A stretch of DNA of 64,000 nucleotides, taken from contig PAPM01000023.1 of NCBI GenBank assembly GCA_002708905.1, forward strand, positions 225,083 through 289,082, read 5' to 3'. The position numbers and the translations under genes are program-made. The stretch's first letter is position 1; each line of letters begins with the position of its first letter. Below are positions 1 to 9,073 of the stretch, piece by piece. The stretch is from Pseudomonadales bacterium. GTDB taxonomy: Bacteria > Pseudomonadota > Gammaproteobacteria > Pseudomonadales > Ketobacteraceae. Below the pieces are notes generated by a model, which was given only the letters and a program-made list of their open reading frames with translations, was not told the DNA's origin and did no database searches.

Positions 1-217
1 CGGCAAGGGTAATTATTCAAGTGTAGCAGGCATCCGCTCTCTGACAGCTTGCAGGACGCCGCTAACCGCAGGGGAACGAGCCGTGCGGCGAGGCCACCCC
101 CTGATAAGGCTGTAAAGCAACCAGCTTATCCAATGAGCAACATCAGGTTACCTGTTTCTCAGGTGTTGTTGTTAAGATAACTCACCGATATTCCCGATTC
201 AGGCTGCACATTCAAAC
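1..217. other. Gene-free left edge upstream of the hydrolase
   Basis: No convincing coding region is visible here. The arms GATAAG (103-108) and CTTATC (125-130) form a short inverted repeat with a 16-base spacer, which could be an operator or weak hairpin in the 5' region of the hydrolase gene. No recognisable promoter boxes were assigned. Confidence 0.3.
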
Positions 218-1153
218 ATGGATACCAACCCCCTTAATCCTGCTTTACCTGCGTTCGTTCGCTATATTCCCACAGTGCCGTTTCATAATCCGGTTGTGCT
301 CTCCTTGTATAATCTGCTTGAACCTCTGCAGGAGAAACTGGCCAAGCCGCAAGCCGGGGTGGAAATATGCGTACAGAAGCTGACGCACTGCAGCATACGG
401 CTTTACCGAGCGCAAGGTGCCAGAACTTGCCGGGGAGCGGTGTTATGGATTCATGGAGGCGGCTACATCATAGGCAACGCGGCGATGAACGATCGTGAAT
501 GCGCGGCAATCGCAAAAGAGTTGGGAGTGCTGGTGGTCTCGGTGGACTATCGGTTGGGGGCCCGGAATCCGTTTCCGGCGCCATTGGAGGATTGCTATAC
601 AGCTTGGCAATTTATGCAATCGAATGCCAGCTCCTTGGAAATCGATCGCGACCGGATTGTGGTGATAGGCCAAAGTGCAGGTGGCGGGCTGGCAGCCTGC
701 CTGGCGCAGCGTATCGCGGAGGCCGGCGGCGTACAACCGGTTGCTCAAGCACTTATATACCCCATGCTGGATGACCGCACTGCAGCGAACTTCGAGCTGG
801 ACGCCATCAAACATCGATTCTGGAACAATAAAAACAACCGGGCGGGCTGGCATGCCTATCTGGGTCAGCCACCAGGACAGCCCATCGCTCCCCGGTTCGC
901 GGTAGCAGCCCGACACGCGAATCTGTCAGGATTGCCTGCTACCTGGATTGGTGTGGGAGGGCTGGATTTGTTCTATGAGGAAAACTGCGCCTATGCCGCC
1001 CGCCTGCAAGCAGCAGGGGTGTCCTGCGAGCTGTTTAGGGAACCCGGCTGTCCTCATGGGTACGACATAATCGCGCCAAACACCACAGTATCACAACGAC
1101 TTATTCAGGGTTACATGACATTCATAAGGGACCACCTGCGCCCACAACCATAG
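218..1153 (+). CDS. Alpha/beta hydrolase, HSL-type esterase/lipase
   Basis: A 311-aa serine hydrolase of the hormone-sensitive-lipase branch of the alpha/beta hydrolases. It shows the oxyanion-hole motif HGGG at residues 79-82, the nucleophile elbow GQSAG at 151-155 (Ser153), and a plausible catalytic Asp250 (GGLDLF) and His280 (CPHGYD). No signal peptide is evident, so a cytoplasmic location is likely. This family hydrolyses short- to medium-chain esters and some lactones; the substrate cannot be read from sequence. It lies 100 bases upstream of an AraC regulator on the same strand. No strong Shine-Dalgarno precedes the ATG, which was kept because it gives the normal family length. Confidence 0.88.
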   Translation: MDTNPLNPALPAFVRYIPTVPFHNPVVLSLYNLLEPLQEKLAKPQAGVEICVQKLTHCSIRLYRAQGARTCRGAVLWIHGGGYIIGNAAMNDRECAAIAKELGVLVVSVDYRLGARNPFPAPLEDCYTAWQFMQSNASSLEIDRDRIVVIGQSAGGGLAACLAQRIAEAGGVQPVAQALIYPMLDDRTAANFELDAIKHRFWNNKNNRAGWHAYLGQPPGQPIAPRFAVAARHANLSGLPATWIGVGGLDLFYEENCAYAARLQAAGVSCELFREPGCPHGYDIIAPNTTVSQRLIQGYMTFIRDHLRPQP

Positions 1154-1253
1154 CTGCTTTGAGCACCCAAATTGACAGGGGGAAACCTATTCCATCAAAC
1201 TACCGAAAGCATCATTGTCCGGGCACTTGTGGTATTCAGGAAGAAATACACAG

Positions 1254-2204
1254 ATGAAACTTCGCAATCACATCAAGTCGTGTGAAATCCCTCCAAGCTG
1301 GGAACCCGGGGCGACGCTGGCCATGGAAGGCACCCAGCTGGAACCATCAGAGCACAGCAACCTTATCCGCTCAGGTGAACTGCGAGATGCGCTGGCGTCA
1401 CTGCACACTGACACGACCTTTATCGAAGTCAGCGATATTGATCGGCCCTCACCGACCATCCTTGCGTTCACACCCCATCGTATTGTGCTCTCCACATTGA
1501 TCACTGCCACCTCCAGAATTCAATACGGTTACGTCGGTGACAACCGGATACGTACGGCAAGTGTAGGAAATGTTTTGTTTATGCTGCCTGGACGGGAAAT
1601 CCAGGCGCGCATCACGGCAGGTAGGATGTGTACCATTACCTGCTCATTTGACACGGATTATGCCGGTAGCTTGATTGGGCCGCTGGATCACATTACCCAG
1701 GATCAATTGCACAACGCGCTGGATTTTCGCAGCGCATTGATCTCATCGATATTGTTGCGGCTCATGCAGGAAGCGCTTTATCCCGGCGCCATGAGTGCGA
1801 CTTTGGCGGACTCCCTCGGTCACTCTATGTTGTTGGAGTGTGCGCACTGGCTTCGCGCCCGGGAACCACAACCAAGCGGAGTTTTCACCGAACGTGAATT
1901 TGAGATCATCGAACACTATTTGGCGGGGCTTACCGGAAAAGCACCCTCAGTTGCGGAGCTGGCCTCTATCTGTGGATTAAGTGAACGCTATTTTGCCAAA
2001 CTGTTTCGTGATTTCACCCGCATGCCGATTTCCCAGTACATCAAAACCAAGCAACTCACCAAAGCCAAGGCCTTGTTACTGGAAACCGACTTACCGCTGA
2101 AGGAAATTGCCTACCGTCTGGGTTACAGCACTTCGACCAACTTCACTTCTTCGTTCCGCAACGCCACCGGCACAACACCTATGCAGTTTCGCCGTTCCCA
2201 ATAG
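1254..2204 (+). CDS. AraC-family transcriptional regulator
   Basis: A 316-aa regulator. The C-terminal ~100 residues form an AraC-type double helix-turn-helix (VAELASICGLSERYFAKLFR, then ...LKEIAYRLGYSTSTNFTSSFR...TGTTPMQFRR). The N-terminal ~200 residues are a divergent sensor domain. I chose the ATG at 1254 because AGGAAG precedes it at about 10 bases; an in-frame TTG at 1215 would add 13 residues. It lies directly upstream of, and on the same strand as, the AveC-like/AAA/VWA operon at 2339-6029, so local control of that operon is plausible but inferred. Confidence 0.9.
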   Translation: MKLRNHIKSCEIPPSWEPGATLAMEGTQLEPSEHSNLIRSGELRDALASLHTDTTFIEVSDIDRPSPTILAFTPHRIVLSTLITATSRIQYGYVGDNRIRTASVGNVLFMLPGREIQARITAGRMCTITCSFDTDYAGSLIGPLDHITQDQLHNALDFRSALISSILLRLMQEALYPGAMSATLADSLGHSMLLECAHWLRAREPQPSGVFTEREFEIIEHYLAGLTGKAPSVAELASICGLSERYFAKLFRDFTRMPISQYIKTKQLTKAKALLLETDLPLKEIAYRLGYSTSTNFTSSFRNATGTTPMQFRRSQ

Positions 2205-2338
2205 ACCGATATTCATAATTCAATCTCTTTCGTCAGTGTTCAATGCGGTTCCCGGTTGTTGTACCCACCCCGCTTCTCTAATGTCTTACCGAAGCTAAAC
2301 CCCTTAACAATTCCAACAATAACGTGGGAGCGTTCGGC

Positions 2339-3496
2339 ATGAACAAAACCTCTTCGGCTTTCCATGAGATCCCCATTGCATCCGCAGCTGTAACTCCGCG
2401 TTCTGCTGTCAGCCCGATTCAGATCTGGGCAATAATAGGTGGGTTAATCCTTACAGTTCAGTGCCTTATCTGGTTCAACTGGATAACCGGCCCCTATTTT
2501 GTCCGGGTACCGCCCGGCCCCAGCGATCCCCCGCTTTACATGAAAACCATTCTCACCATCTGGACCACTGTGATCCTGGCGGGTCTACCGGTCGGAATCT
2601 ATTACTTTATTGTGCGACCCTGGCGCCGGGAGCGCCGCATTACCACCGACGGAATGCTGCTGGTGGCCTGTGGCCTGCTGTTCTTTCAGGACCCGTTACT
2701 GAATTACTTCAACACCTGGAGCACCTACAATACCTGGATGTGGAACCGCGGCTCCTGGGTACAGAATGTACCCGGCTGGATTTCGTACGGTGAACCGGGC
2801 CGCATGATGGCCGAGCCACTGCTGATGAACGCGCCCGGGTACTCATACGGTGTTTTGTTGTGCACGATCCTGGGGTGCTGGGTCATGCGCAAAGCCAAAG
2901 CCCGCTGGCCCAACATCAGCAATATCGGGCTGATCGGAGTATTGATCCTGTGGACCTTTGTGTTTGACCTGGTCATCGAGGGTCTGTTTCTGATGCCCAT
3001 GGGCTTGTTCACCTACCCTGGTGCGATTCAATCCTTATCCATTAATGCGGGTACCTACTACCAATGGCCACTGTATGAAGGGCTAATGTGGGGTGGCGTC
3101 CAGGCTGGGTTGTGTTCCCTGCGCTATTTTACCGATGACCGCGGCCAAACCTTTGTTGAACGCGGCATGGAACGGTTGCAAGGGGGATTTATTAAACAAC
3201 AACTCACCCGCTTTCTTGCCATCTTTGCCGCCTGCAGCCTGTTTTTCTTTATCTGTTACAACCTGCCCGCCCAATGGTTCGCTCTGCATGCAGATCCCTG
3301 GCCAGAGGACATTCAGAAACGCTCCTATTTCACCATGGGCATTTGTGGAGAAGGAACAGAGCGCCTCTGCCCCCACCCCGCTCTCCCATTTGAGGGGAAA
3401 AACTCCGCGTACATTGATGCCAATGGCGAGGTCGTCATTCCCGAGGGGGTCACACTACCGAAAATCATTCCCTTTGAGCGAGGAGCAAACCAATGA
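2339..3496 (+). CDS. AveC-like polytopic membrane protein
   Basis: A 385-aa integral membrane protein with several hydrophobic segments (for example ~27-47, ~75-93, ~178-196, ~215-240 and ~300-318). The motifs GPYFVRVPPGPSDPP and NRGSWVQNVPGW, and the C-terminal CGEGTERLCPHPALPF region, match my recollection of proteins annotated as 'spirocyclase AveC family' in mycobacteria and some proteobacteria. AveC itself acts in avermectin spiroketal formation, but that activity should not be transferred to this protein. The ATG at 2339 follows GGGAG at 2326-2330; an upstream GTG at 2324 is less likely. The stop codon overlaps the next start as ATGA, indicating translational coupling to the AAA ATPase. 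Confidence 0.8.
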   Translation: MNKTSSAFHEIPIASAAVTPRSAVSPIQIWAIIGGLILTVQCLIWFNWITGPYFVRVPPGPSDPPLYMKTILTIWTTVILAGLPVGIYYFIVRPWRRERRITTDGMLLVACGLLFFQDPLLNYFNTWSTYNTWMWNRGSWVQNVPGWISYGEPGRMMAEPLLMNAPGYSYGVLLCTILGCWVMRKAKARWPNISNIGLIGVLILWTFVFDLVIEGLFLMPMGLFTYPGAIQSLSINAGTYYQWPLYEGLMWGGVQAGLCSLRYFTDDRGQTFVERGMERLQGGFIKQQLTRFLAIFAACSLFFFICYNLPAQWFALHADPWPEDIQKRSYFTMGICGEGTERLCPHPALPFEGKNSAYIDANGEVVIPEGVTLPKIIPFERGANQ

Positions 3497-4317
3497 CCAC
3501 TGTGGGTATAGAACGCAATCAGATCGAGTCGGCCATCACGCCACCTTTTTATCAGGGCGCCGGCGATGAAATGGAAGTTTTCCGTGCTGCCGCACATCGT
3601 GGTCTTCCGGTTTTATTGAAAGGTCCTACCGGATGCGGCAAAACCCGCTTTGTCGAAGCCATGGCTCATCACTCAGGGCGGGAACTGATTACCGTAGCCG
3701 GCCATGAGGACCTGACCTCTTCCGATCTGGTGGGCCGCTTTCTGCTGAAGGGTGGTGAAACAGTCTGGGTGGATGGCCCCCTCACACGGGCAGTGCGGGA
3801 AGGCGCCATCTGTTACCTGGACGAAATTGTGGAAGCTCGTCAGGACACCACTGTGGTCATCCATCCACTGACTGATCATCGCCGTGAACTGCCTTTGGAC
3901 CGCCTGGGTATCACATTGAAAGCCGCACCGGGATTTCAACTGGTGATGTCCTATAACCCGGGTTACCAGAGCGTGCTCAAGAGCATAAAGGAGTCCACAC
4001 GACAGCGTTTCGTGGCGATTGAACTGGATTTTCAACCGCCGCCCATCGAAACAGAGGTGGTTGCCCGTGAAGCCGGTATCTCGCACGAGACCGCCAAAGC
4101 CCTGGTGAGAATCGGGACGGCCATTCGCAAATTAGGTGCCGACCAGCTACCTGAAGTAGCATCCACCAGAATGCTGATTATTGCCGGCGGTTTAATTGCG
4201 GAAGGTTTAAGTTTTCGCAGCGCAGTGCAGGCCGCCATTGTGAGAGCCTTATCGGACGACCCCCATGTTGTTACCGCTCTTGGGGAACTCGTGGACAGCC
4301 TGACGACTTCGGCATGA
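3493..4317 (+). CDS. NorQ/CbbQ-type MoxR AAA+ ATPase (copy A)
   Basis: A 274-aa AAA+ ATPase of the CbbQ/NirQ/NorQ/GpvN branch of MoxR proteins. Walker A GPTGCGKT is at residues 44-51 and Walker B ending Asp110-Glu111 (AICYLDE). The DLTSSDLVGRF segment and an arginine-rich stretch (STRQRFVAIELDF) are typical of the group. Known relatives pair with VWA proteins to activate Rubisco (CbbQ/CbbO) or nitric oxide reductase (NorQ/NorD). Here it overlaps both neighbours by ATGA: the AveC-like gene upstream and the VWA gene downstream. It is a diverged paralog of the ATPase at 12054-12839. The client is unknown; no NorB or Rubisco gene is in the window. Confidence 0.92.
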   Translation: MTTVGIERNQIESAITPPFYQGAGDEMEVFRAAAHRGLPVLLKGPTGCGKTRFVEAMAHHSGRELITVAGHEDLTSSDLVGRFLLKGGETVWVDGPLTRAVREGAICYLDEIVEARQDTTVVIHPLTDHRRELPLDRLGITLKAAPGFQLVMSYNPGYQSVLKSIKESTRQRFVAIELDFQPPPIETEVVAREAGISHETAKALVRIGTAIRKLGADQLPEVASTRMLIIAGGLIAEGLSFRSAVQAAIVRALSDDPHVVTALGELVDSLTTSA

Positions 4318-6029
4318 GCGCACCAATGACAGAAGGGCCGGCGCGACTTCGGTTTATTGCAAGTTATATCTCAGGCCGGATCGTGGGCGTCACTGAGGCG
4401 GCACCCGGCGAACTCAGCCATACGGATGGTCAAACCATTTACGTCAGCGTGAATGCGCCATTGGCCATACAACGGCAGGAAGTCCTGGTGCAAAGTGCAC
4501 TACTGGGAGCCGGCAGCCTTGACCCACAATGGATTAAAGCCGTGAGGGGGCGACCACAGCTCGCACGGCGCTATCTGGCAGTGGAAGGACATCGGGTACT
4601 GATGCAATGGGCCCGGCACATTCCGACGCTGGCTGCACTCAAGCCCGAATCCGCTTCGCTCAGCGAAAGCGCCCAGCAATCATTGACCCAGGCCAAAGGC
4701 CGTTCTAAATTACCGGACGTGCCACCCTGGTTTGGTGTCATTCGCCCTTCAAAATTACTGACGACGTCAGCAGGCCCTGGCACCAGGGCCACGCACCAGG
4801 ATTTACGACTGGCATTTGACGAAATCGACCTACCGGAAGCAGACAACGAAGGCGACGAGGAACAAGCGGAACCGAGCAAGATTCTTAAGTTGTTCGATAA
4901 CCCTTTATTCAATTCGCAATCGCTTTCTGATTACTTCCGCAAAATGTTGGGTGGCTCTCGGTCCAGCTCTGAAGGCAACGCGGGCGCTGAAACGGCTACC
5001 CGTTCACTTCGCCGGGTATCGAAAATGGGTGATCAGGCCCGCCCACTACCCACCCGGATTGTTCACACCGCCATGACTCAGCCAGGGACAACACTGGGCG
5101 TGGGCATCAACCTTCACCCCGAATGGGATGTACACAAACAAAGCTACCGCCCTGACTGGTGTCGGGTCATCGAATACCCCATGACCTCCGCGGTGGACAT
5201 CATGGCTGCCAGTTTGCAACCGGATCCGGTACTGCGCAGTCGCCTGGCGCGTTTGGGGGTGGGCCCAAAGGTGTTACGACGGCGCCCCGAAGGTGAGGAT
5301 CTGGACATTGAAGCACTCACAGAGTTCGCGGTTAACCTCAGCGCCGGTCATTCTCCTCCGGACAGCATTTACCTGGAACGACGCAAACAAGCCCGGGACC
5401 TGGGCGTGTTGATTCTGGTGGACGCCTCCGGCTCGGCGACGGATACCGACGCCCAGGGATTGGCAGTGCATGAACATCAGCGACACGCGGCCGCAACCCT
5501 GGCACAAACGTTGGAAGAACTGGGGGATCGGGTCGCGGTGTATGGATTCCGTTCCCAGGGTCGAGCCAACATTCAATTACTGGCGCTGAAACCCTTCGCC
5601 CAACGTTTTGGGGCCGGCGCCCGGGCCCGGCTGAATCAGCTGGAACCCTCGGGCTACACACGGCTGGGCGCCGGGATTCGAGGGGCCGGGGAAATATTGA
5701 AACGGGAATCCGGTACACCCCATCGGTTGTTACTGGTGTTGTCGGATGGATTTCCCTACGACGATGGCTACGAGCATCGCTATGCTGAATCCGATTCCAG
5801 CAAAGCGCTGGAGGAGCTGCGTCGCGATGGCGTAGCCTGCCTCTGCCTGTCCCTGGGCACCACAACCGGCGATGACGTCATGCACAGAGTATTTGGCTCT
5901 GCCGGCCATTTGGCCGCACAAAGCTTGAAGGAACTCAGCCCAAAAATAGATACGCTATTTCTGTCAGCACTAAAAGAACTTGCCGCACCGAGATCCGCTG
6001 CTCGCCATGCCGGGACCATTTTTGAATAA
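4314..6029 (+). CDS. NorD/CbbO-type VWA-domain protein (copy A)
   Basis: A 571-aa protein with a C-terminal von Willebrand A domain. The MIDAS motif DASGS starts at residue 370, and later GYTRLGAGIRGA and VLSDGFPYDDGY are NorD/CbbO-like. The N-terminal ~350 residues contain an acidic, low-complexity linker around residues 165-190 (rich in D/E). In known systems the VWA partner contacts the client while the AAA ring remodels it. It is translationally coupled (ATGA, 4314-4317) to the AAA ATPase. The gene ends 50 bases from the convergent SDR gene. Paralogous to 10499-12031, with weaker similarity outside the VWA domain. Confidence 0.9.
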   Translation: MSAPMTEGPARLRFIASYISGRIVGVTEAAPGELSHTDGQTIYVSVNAPLAIQRQEVLVQSALLGAGSLDPQWIKAVRGRPQLARRYLAVEGHRVLMQWARHIPTLAALKPESASLSESAQQSLTQAKGRSKLPDVPPWFGVIRPSKLLTTSAGPGTRATHQDLRLAFDEIDLPEADNEGDEEQAEPSKILKLFDNPLFNSQSLSDYFRKMLGGSRSSSEGNAGAETATRSLRRVSKMGDQARPLPTRIVHTAMTQPGTTLGVGINLHPEWDVHKQSYRPDWCRVIEYPMTSAVDIMAASLQPDPVLRSRLARLGVGPKVLRRRPEGEDLDIEALTEFAVNLSAGHSPPDSIYLERRKQARDLGVLILVDASGSATDTDAQGLAVHEHQRHAAATLAQTLEELGDRVAVYGFRSQGRANIQLLALKPFAQRFGAGARARLNQLEPSGYTRLGAGIRGAGEILKRESGTPHRLLLVLSDGFPYDDGYEHRYAESDSSKALEELRRDGVACLCLSLGTTTGDDVMHRVFGSAGHLAAQSLKELSPKIDTLFLSALKELAAPRSAARHAGTIFE

Positions 6030-6079
6030 CCCAGGCTACCGTGTTAGCAATCAAACCACCAGGTCATGCCTGTAGCGAG

Positions 6080-6892
6080 TTAAATGGTATCACCTGCATC
6101 AACCAGCAAAGTGCTGCCGGTCATAAAGTTTGCCAAATCGGATGCACAAAAGAGAACCACCCTGGCGACGTCATCTGGTGCACCTACTCGCCCGAGCGGG
6201 CTGTCAAACATAGCAACAATATGTTTAGCGTCCGCGGGGTCCGTGGACCCCATCGCAAGCAGATTTCCCTCTGTTATGCAAAATGTTGGAGCAACGCCCA
6301 AGACACGGATTGCTGAAGGCGCCAGCTCCAGCGCCAATTGTTTGGTTAAGCCACGAACGGCATGCTTGGACGCAACATAGGCACTTAGTCCGGGCATAAT
6401 GCCTCTAAACGCCGCTGTTGATGCAACGTTAACAATAACACCGCCCTGGCCGGTGTTATTCATACAAAGAGCCGCTTCCCGCGCACAAGCGAAGGTACCA
6501 CGCGCATTAATCGCCAGCACCTCATCCCAAAGTTCGTCTGTCATGTCTTCGAGAGGCACACAGGGGAAAACCCCGGCATTATTGATCCAAATATCAATAC
6601 AACCAAATTTCGCAACGGCCTCGGTTGACATCGATTTAATGGTCTCTGTTTTTGCAACATCCATGTAAGTACCGATGGTATCGACGCCAAACTTGTCCCG
6701 GATATCATTCGCTGCTTGTTCCGCCAAATCCGCTTCTCGGTCTCCTATTATGATATTTGCACCCGCCTCGGCCAGCCGAAGCGCTATCGCCTTCCCTAAT
6801 CCGCGGCCACCCCCCGTCACGACTGCGGTACGTCCAGACAGGGAAACAAGTTCATGAATGGTTTTATTGGTTACATCTGCAATTGCGGTCAT
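6080..6892 (-). CDS. Short-chain dehydrogenase/reductase (SDR)
   Basis: A 270-aa classical SDR. The cofactor motif TGGGRGLG is at residues 26-33, NNAG is present, and the catalytic Tyr172-xxx-Lys176 (YVASK) follows an active-site Ser in VASTAAF. An Asp in IIGDRE after beta-2 suggests preference for NAD over NADP. It starts 32 bases after the P450 stop on the same strand, so the two are probably co-transcribed. A P450 hydroxylation followed by SDR oxidation of the alcohol is a common pairing for terpenoids, steroids or alkanes; the substrate is unknown. AGGTG precedes the ATG. Confidence 0.92.
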   Translation of the reverse strand: MTAIADVTNKTIHELVSLSGRTAVVTGGGRGLGKAIALRLAEAGANIIIGDREADLAEQAANDIRDKFGVDTIGTYMDVAKTETIKSMSTEAVAKFGCIDIWINNAGVFPCVPLEDMTDELWDEVLAINARGTFACAREAALCMNNTGQGGVIVNVASTAAFRGIMPGLSAYVASKHAVRGLTKQLALELAPSAIRVLGVAPTFCITEGNLLAMGSTDPADAKHIVAMFDSPLGRVGAPDDVARVVLFCASDLANFMTGSTLLVDAGDTI

Positions 6893-6924
6893 GCTTTCAC
6901 CTTTTTAGAAACAGAACTTGATTA

Positions 6925-8205
6925 TCATTTTGGATCCAGCTCAACGTGCAGTTTTTCCAGTCCCCTTATAATGAAAGAAGGTTCAAATGGATACTGGCGG
7001 CTACCCGGCTTGCCATGCTCCTGCTCAGATATGCGAATCTCAGACGTCTTATCAAGCATCACATTAAGCATGGTTAAGACTTCGGCCCGAGCCAAAGGTG
7101 CACCCGCACAGGTGTGAACGCCGCGCCCAAAGGCCAAATGTTCCCGTATGCGTGGGCGCTTCAACTTGAATTCATTGGCATCATCACCCCAGCGCTCAGG
7201 ATCACGGTTGACTCCAGCGATACCAAGCATTGCTTGGGTGCCTGCCGGCACAGGTCTATCACCGATAGTCGTGTCCCTGATTGCCAAGCGGTGGGTTGCT
7301 TTGGTTGAACCTTCCAGACGCAGGACTTCTTCAATCACCCAGGGAATGAGCTCGCGATCTGCCCGCATCTCTTGCTGAAGACCGGGCACATCGCAAATAT
7401 AACGCACGACATTGCCAAGTAATTTGGCACTGGTGTCCTGACCCGCCACAAACATGAAGGTTGCCAGGGTGACGAGTTCCAGCATTTCCGGTTTGGTTCC
7501 ATCGGGATAGGTCGCCGTGGCCAGCTCAGACATTAAATCACTTCCCGGATTTTCGGAACGCTCGGCCAGATATTTCGCCATGTAGCCACCGATAAAGTAG
7601 ACCGACTCCATAGCGGTTGGATTATCGGCGTTTTCAATGCTACCTACCGTCTGACCTTTCTCAATCTGTTCTTCGAAAATCACACGGTCTTCCGGTGGCA
7701 CACCCAGCAGATCAGCGATAACGAGTGTTACGAACCGGGTCGAAATCTCTCCCATTAATTCGCATCGCCCCTTCGCCACCGCTTGATCAATTAATTGTCC
7801 TGCATATTCCTTCATAAACGTTTCGTTTGCTTTAAGCCGACTGGGCGTGAAGCATCGACTTATCAATGAGCGGACATCTTTATGTTTCTTGCCGTCATAA
7901 CAAACCACAAGTTCATGACCAATGAATTTATCCCGGTTTGCTTCAAGCTGGGCCGAAATATCGCTACCTTCCGGCGTAAAGGGCAATGGTGTACCAGAGC
8001 CGGCCAGGCCGTTGATTGCTGACCAATCTTTGGTATTCAACGCAACCTCCAAATACTCCTTAAAACCATTAACGAGGAGAGCATCCCGAGTTTCAAGCTG
8101 CACAACAGGCCCCCTCTGCCTCATTTCATCAAAATAGCCATAAGGGTCCAGCAGCACGCTGGGATCGGTGAAATAATCTCTTTCTTCAAAATTAGACGCG
8201 GCCAT
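6925..8205 (-). CDS. Cytochrome P450
   Basis: A 426-aa soluble bacterial P450. The I-helix motif AGQDTS, the K-helix ExxR in EEVLRLEGSTKATHR, and the heme-binding loop FGRGVHTCAG with thiolate Cys366 are all present. I start it at the ATG at 8205 (MAASNF), preceded by AGGAG at good spacing; a longer reading frame to 8268 lacks a site. It has no membrane anchor and no fused reductase, so it needs a separate ferredoxin and reductase, which are not in the window. It is co-directional with the SDR and divergent from the TetR gene at 8474, which probably regulates it. Confidence 0.95.
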   Translation of the reverse strand: MAASNFEERDYFTDPSVLLDPYGYFDEMRQRGPVVQLETRDALLVNGFKEYLEVALNTKDWSAINGLAGSGTPLPFTPEGSDISAQLEANRDKFIGHELVVCYDGKKHKDVRSLISRCFTPSRLKANETFMKEYAGQLIDQAVAKGRCELMGEISTRFVTLVIADLLGVPPEDRVIFEEQIEKGQTVGSIENADNPTAMESVYFIGGYMAKYLAERSENPGSDLMSELATATYPDGTKPEMLELVTLATFMFVAGQDTSAKLLGNVVRYICDVPGLQQEMRADRELIPWVIEEVLRLEGSTKATHRLAIRDTTIGDRPVPAGTQAMLGIAGVNRDPERWGDDANEFKLKRPRIREHLAFGRGVHTCAGAPLARAEVLTMLNVMLDKTSEIRISEQEHGKPGSRQYPFEPSFIIRGLEKLHVELDPK

Positions 8206-8278
8206 GGCGGATTCTCCTGCGGTAACGGCTTCTTCTAGTTGTAATAGTTGAATCCATATAATGCACAAACAAAATATA

Positions 8279-8301
8279 AAATGATACTTTTGATATCATT
8301 T
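8279..8301. promoter_or_regulatory. Palindromic operator candidate for the P450/TetR divergon
   Basis: Perfect 8-bp arms AAATGATA (8279-8286) and TATCATTT (8294-8301) flank a 7-base spacer. The site lies in the 268-base region between the divergent P450 and TetR genes, where a TetR operator is expected. Confidence 0.5.
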
Positions 8302-8332
8302 ATTAGAAATGCCTATAATATTCCCATATATA

Positions 8333-8353
8333 TCAATATATTATTAATATATA
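8333..8353. repeat. AT-rich 21-bp motif shared with 41344-41364
   Basis: An AT-rich, palindrome-like element. The copy at 41344-41364, upstream of a GlxA-like regulator, matches at 19 of 21 positions (only two A/G differences). Both copies lie just upstream of regulator genes. Low complexity makes chance resemblance possible. Confidence 0.35.
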
Positions 8354-8473
8354 CATATTACATATAGCGCCATTTGATCTCATTTTCCATTCCAAAACCA
8401 GACAAACCATGTGATCATAGGGCGCATGAACGGGTGTTGCACAACGAGAGCGCAACCGACACAGAGAGGCAAA

Positions 8474-9073
8474 ATGACTGAACCGGAAGAGATTGATCTG
8501 CGCTCCGGAGGGCGCCAGGAACGGAGCAGACGAACACGCAAGGCTCTGCGCAATGCGCTGCTTAATTTGCTGCAGATAAAACCACTTGAGCAAATCAGAA
8601 TACGGGAACTGACCTCGGAAGCGGGTGTCGCCTATGCGACGTATTTCAGAAATTACGAAGATAAAAATGCGCTACTTCAGGATTTGTTGTCCGATGAGAT
8701 TAACTCGCTGTTGGCGATGACTCTGCCACTTTTCTTTTCAGGTAATCGGCTTGTGTCGACGCAGGAACTCTGTAAACACATATGGAAACGGCGCGATATC
8801 TGGCGCGCGTTACTAATGGGGGGAGCGGCACCTGCGCTTAAGGCAGAATACCTGAGACAGGCGCTGAAAATTGCAGGCGATCAGGCCGGAAATGATTCAT
8901 GGGTGCCTGGAGATCTGGCCGTTTCGGTCTCGGTATCCAGCCTGCTTGAAATAATGATTTGGTGGTTAACACATGAAAATCCACCTTCGGCGGAGCACAT
9001 GGCTGTCGTCGTTTATCGGCTGGCTGTTGCGCCTGTCCTGACAGAAGAAAATTCCCTCGGAGTCATGTTGTAG
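8474..9073 (+). CDS. TetR-family regulator (P450-adjacent)
   Basis: A 199-aa TetR-type repressor. The N-terminal helix-turn-helix spans roughly residues 16-62 (RTRKALRNALLNLL...IRELTSEAGVAYATYFRNYEDKNALL). The C-terminal ligand domain contains LLMGGAAPALKAEYLRQA and a WWLTHENPPSAEH segment that also appears in the TetR at 14185-14760, so these are paralogs. The ATG at 8474 follows GAGAGG with a short spacer. The gene is divergent from the P450/SDR operon and its 3' end overlaps the convergent AraC gene by 61 bases. Likely regulates the P450 operon and perhaps operons A and B (inferred). Confidence 0.9.
   Translation: MTEPEEIDLRSGGRQERSRRTRKALRNALLNLLQIKPLEQIRIRELTSEAGVAYATYFRNYEDKNALLQDLLSDEINSLLAMTLPLFFSGNRLVSTQELCKHIWKRRDIWRALLMGGAAPALKAEYLRQALKIAGDQAGNDSWVPGDLAVSVSVSSLLEIMIWWLTHENPPSAEHMAVVVYRLAVAPVLTEENSLGVML

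Noticed and set aside
5338..5865. 175-codon frame on the minus strand
   Set aside because: Antisense to the VWA domain of copy A; Pro/Arg-rich composition is typical of a shadow frame.
3493..6029. Denitrification norQD genes
   Set aside because: Family membership is clear, but no norCB is in the window and the partner gene is AveC-like, so the gene symbols were not used.
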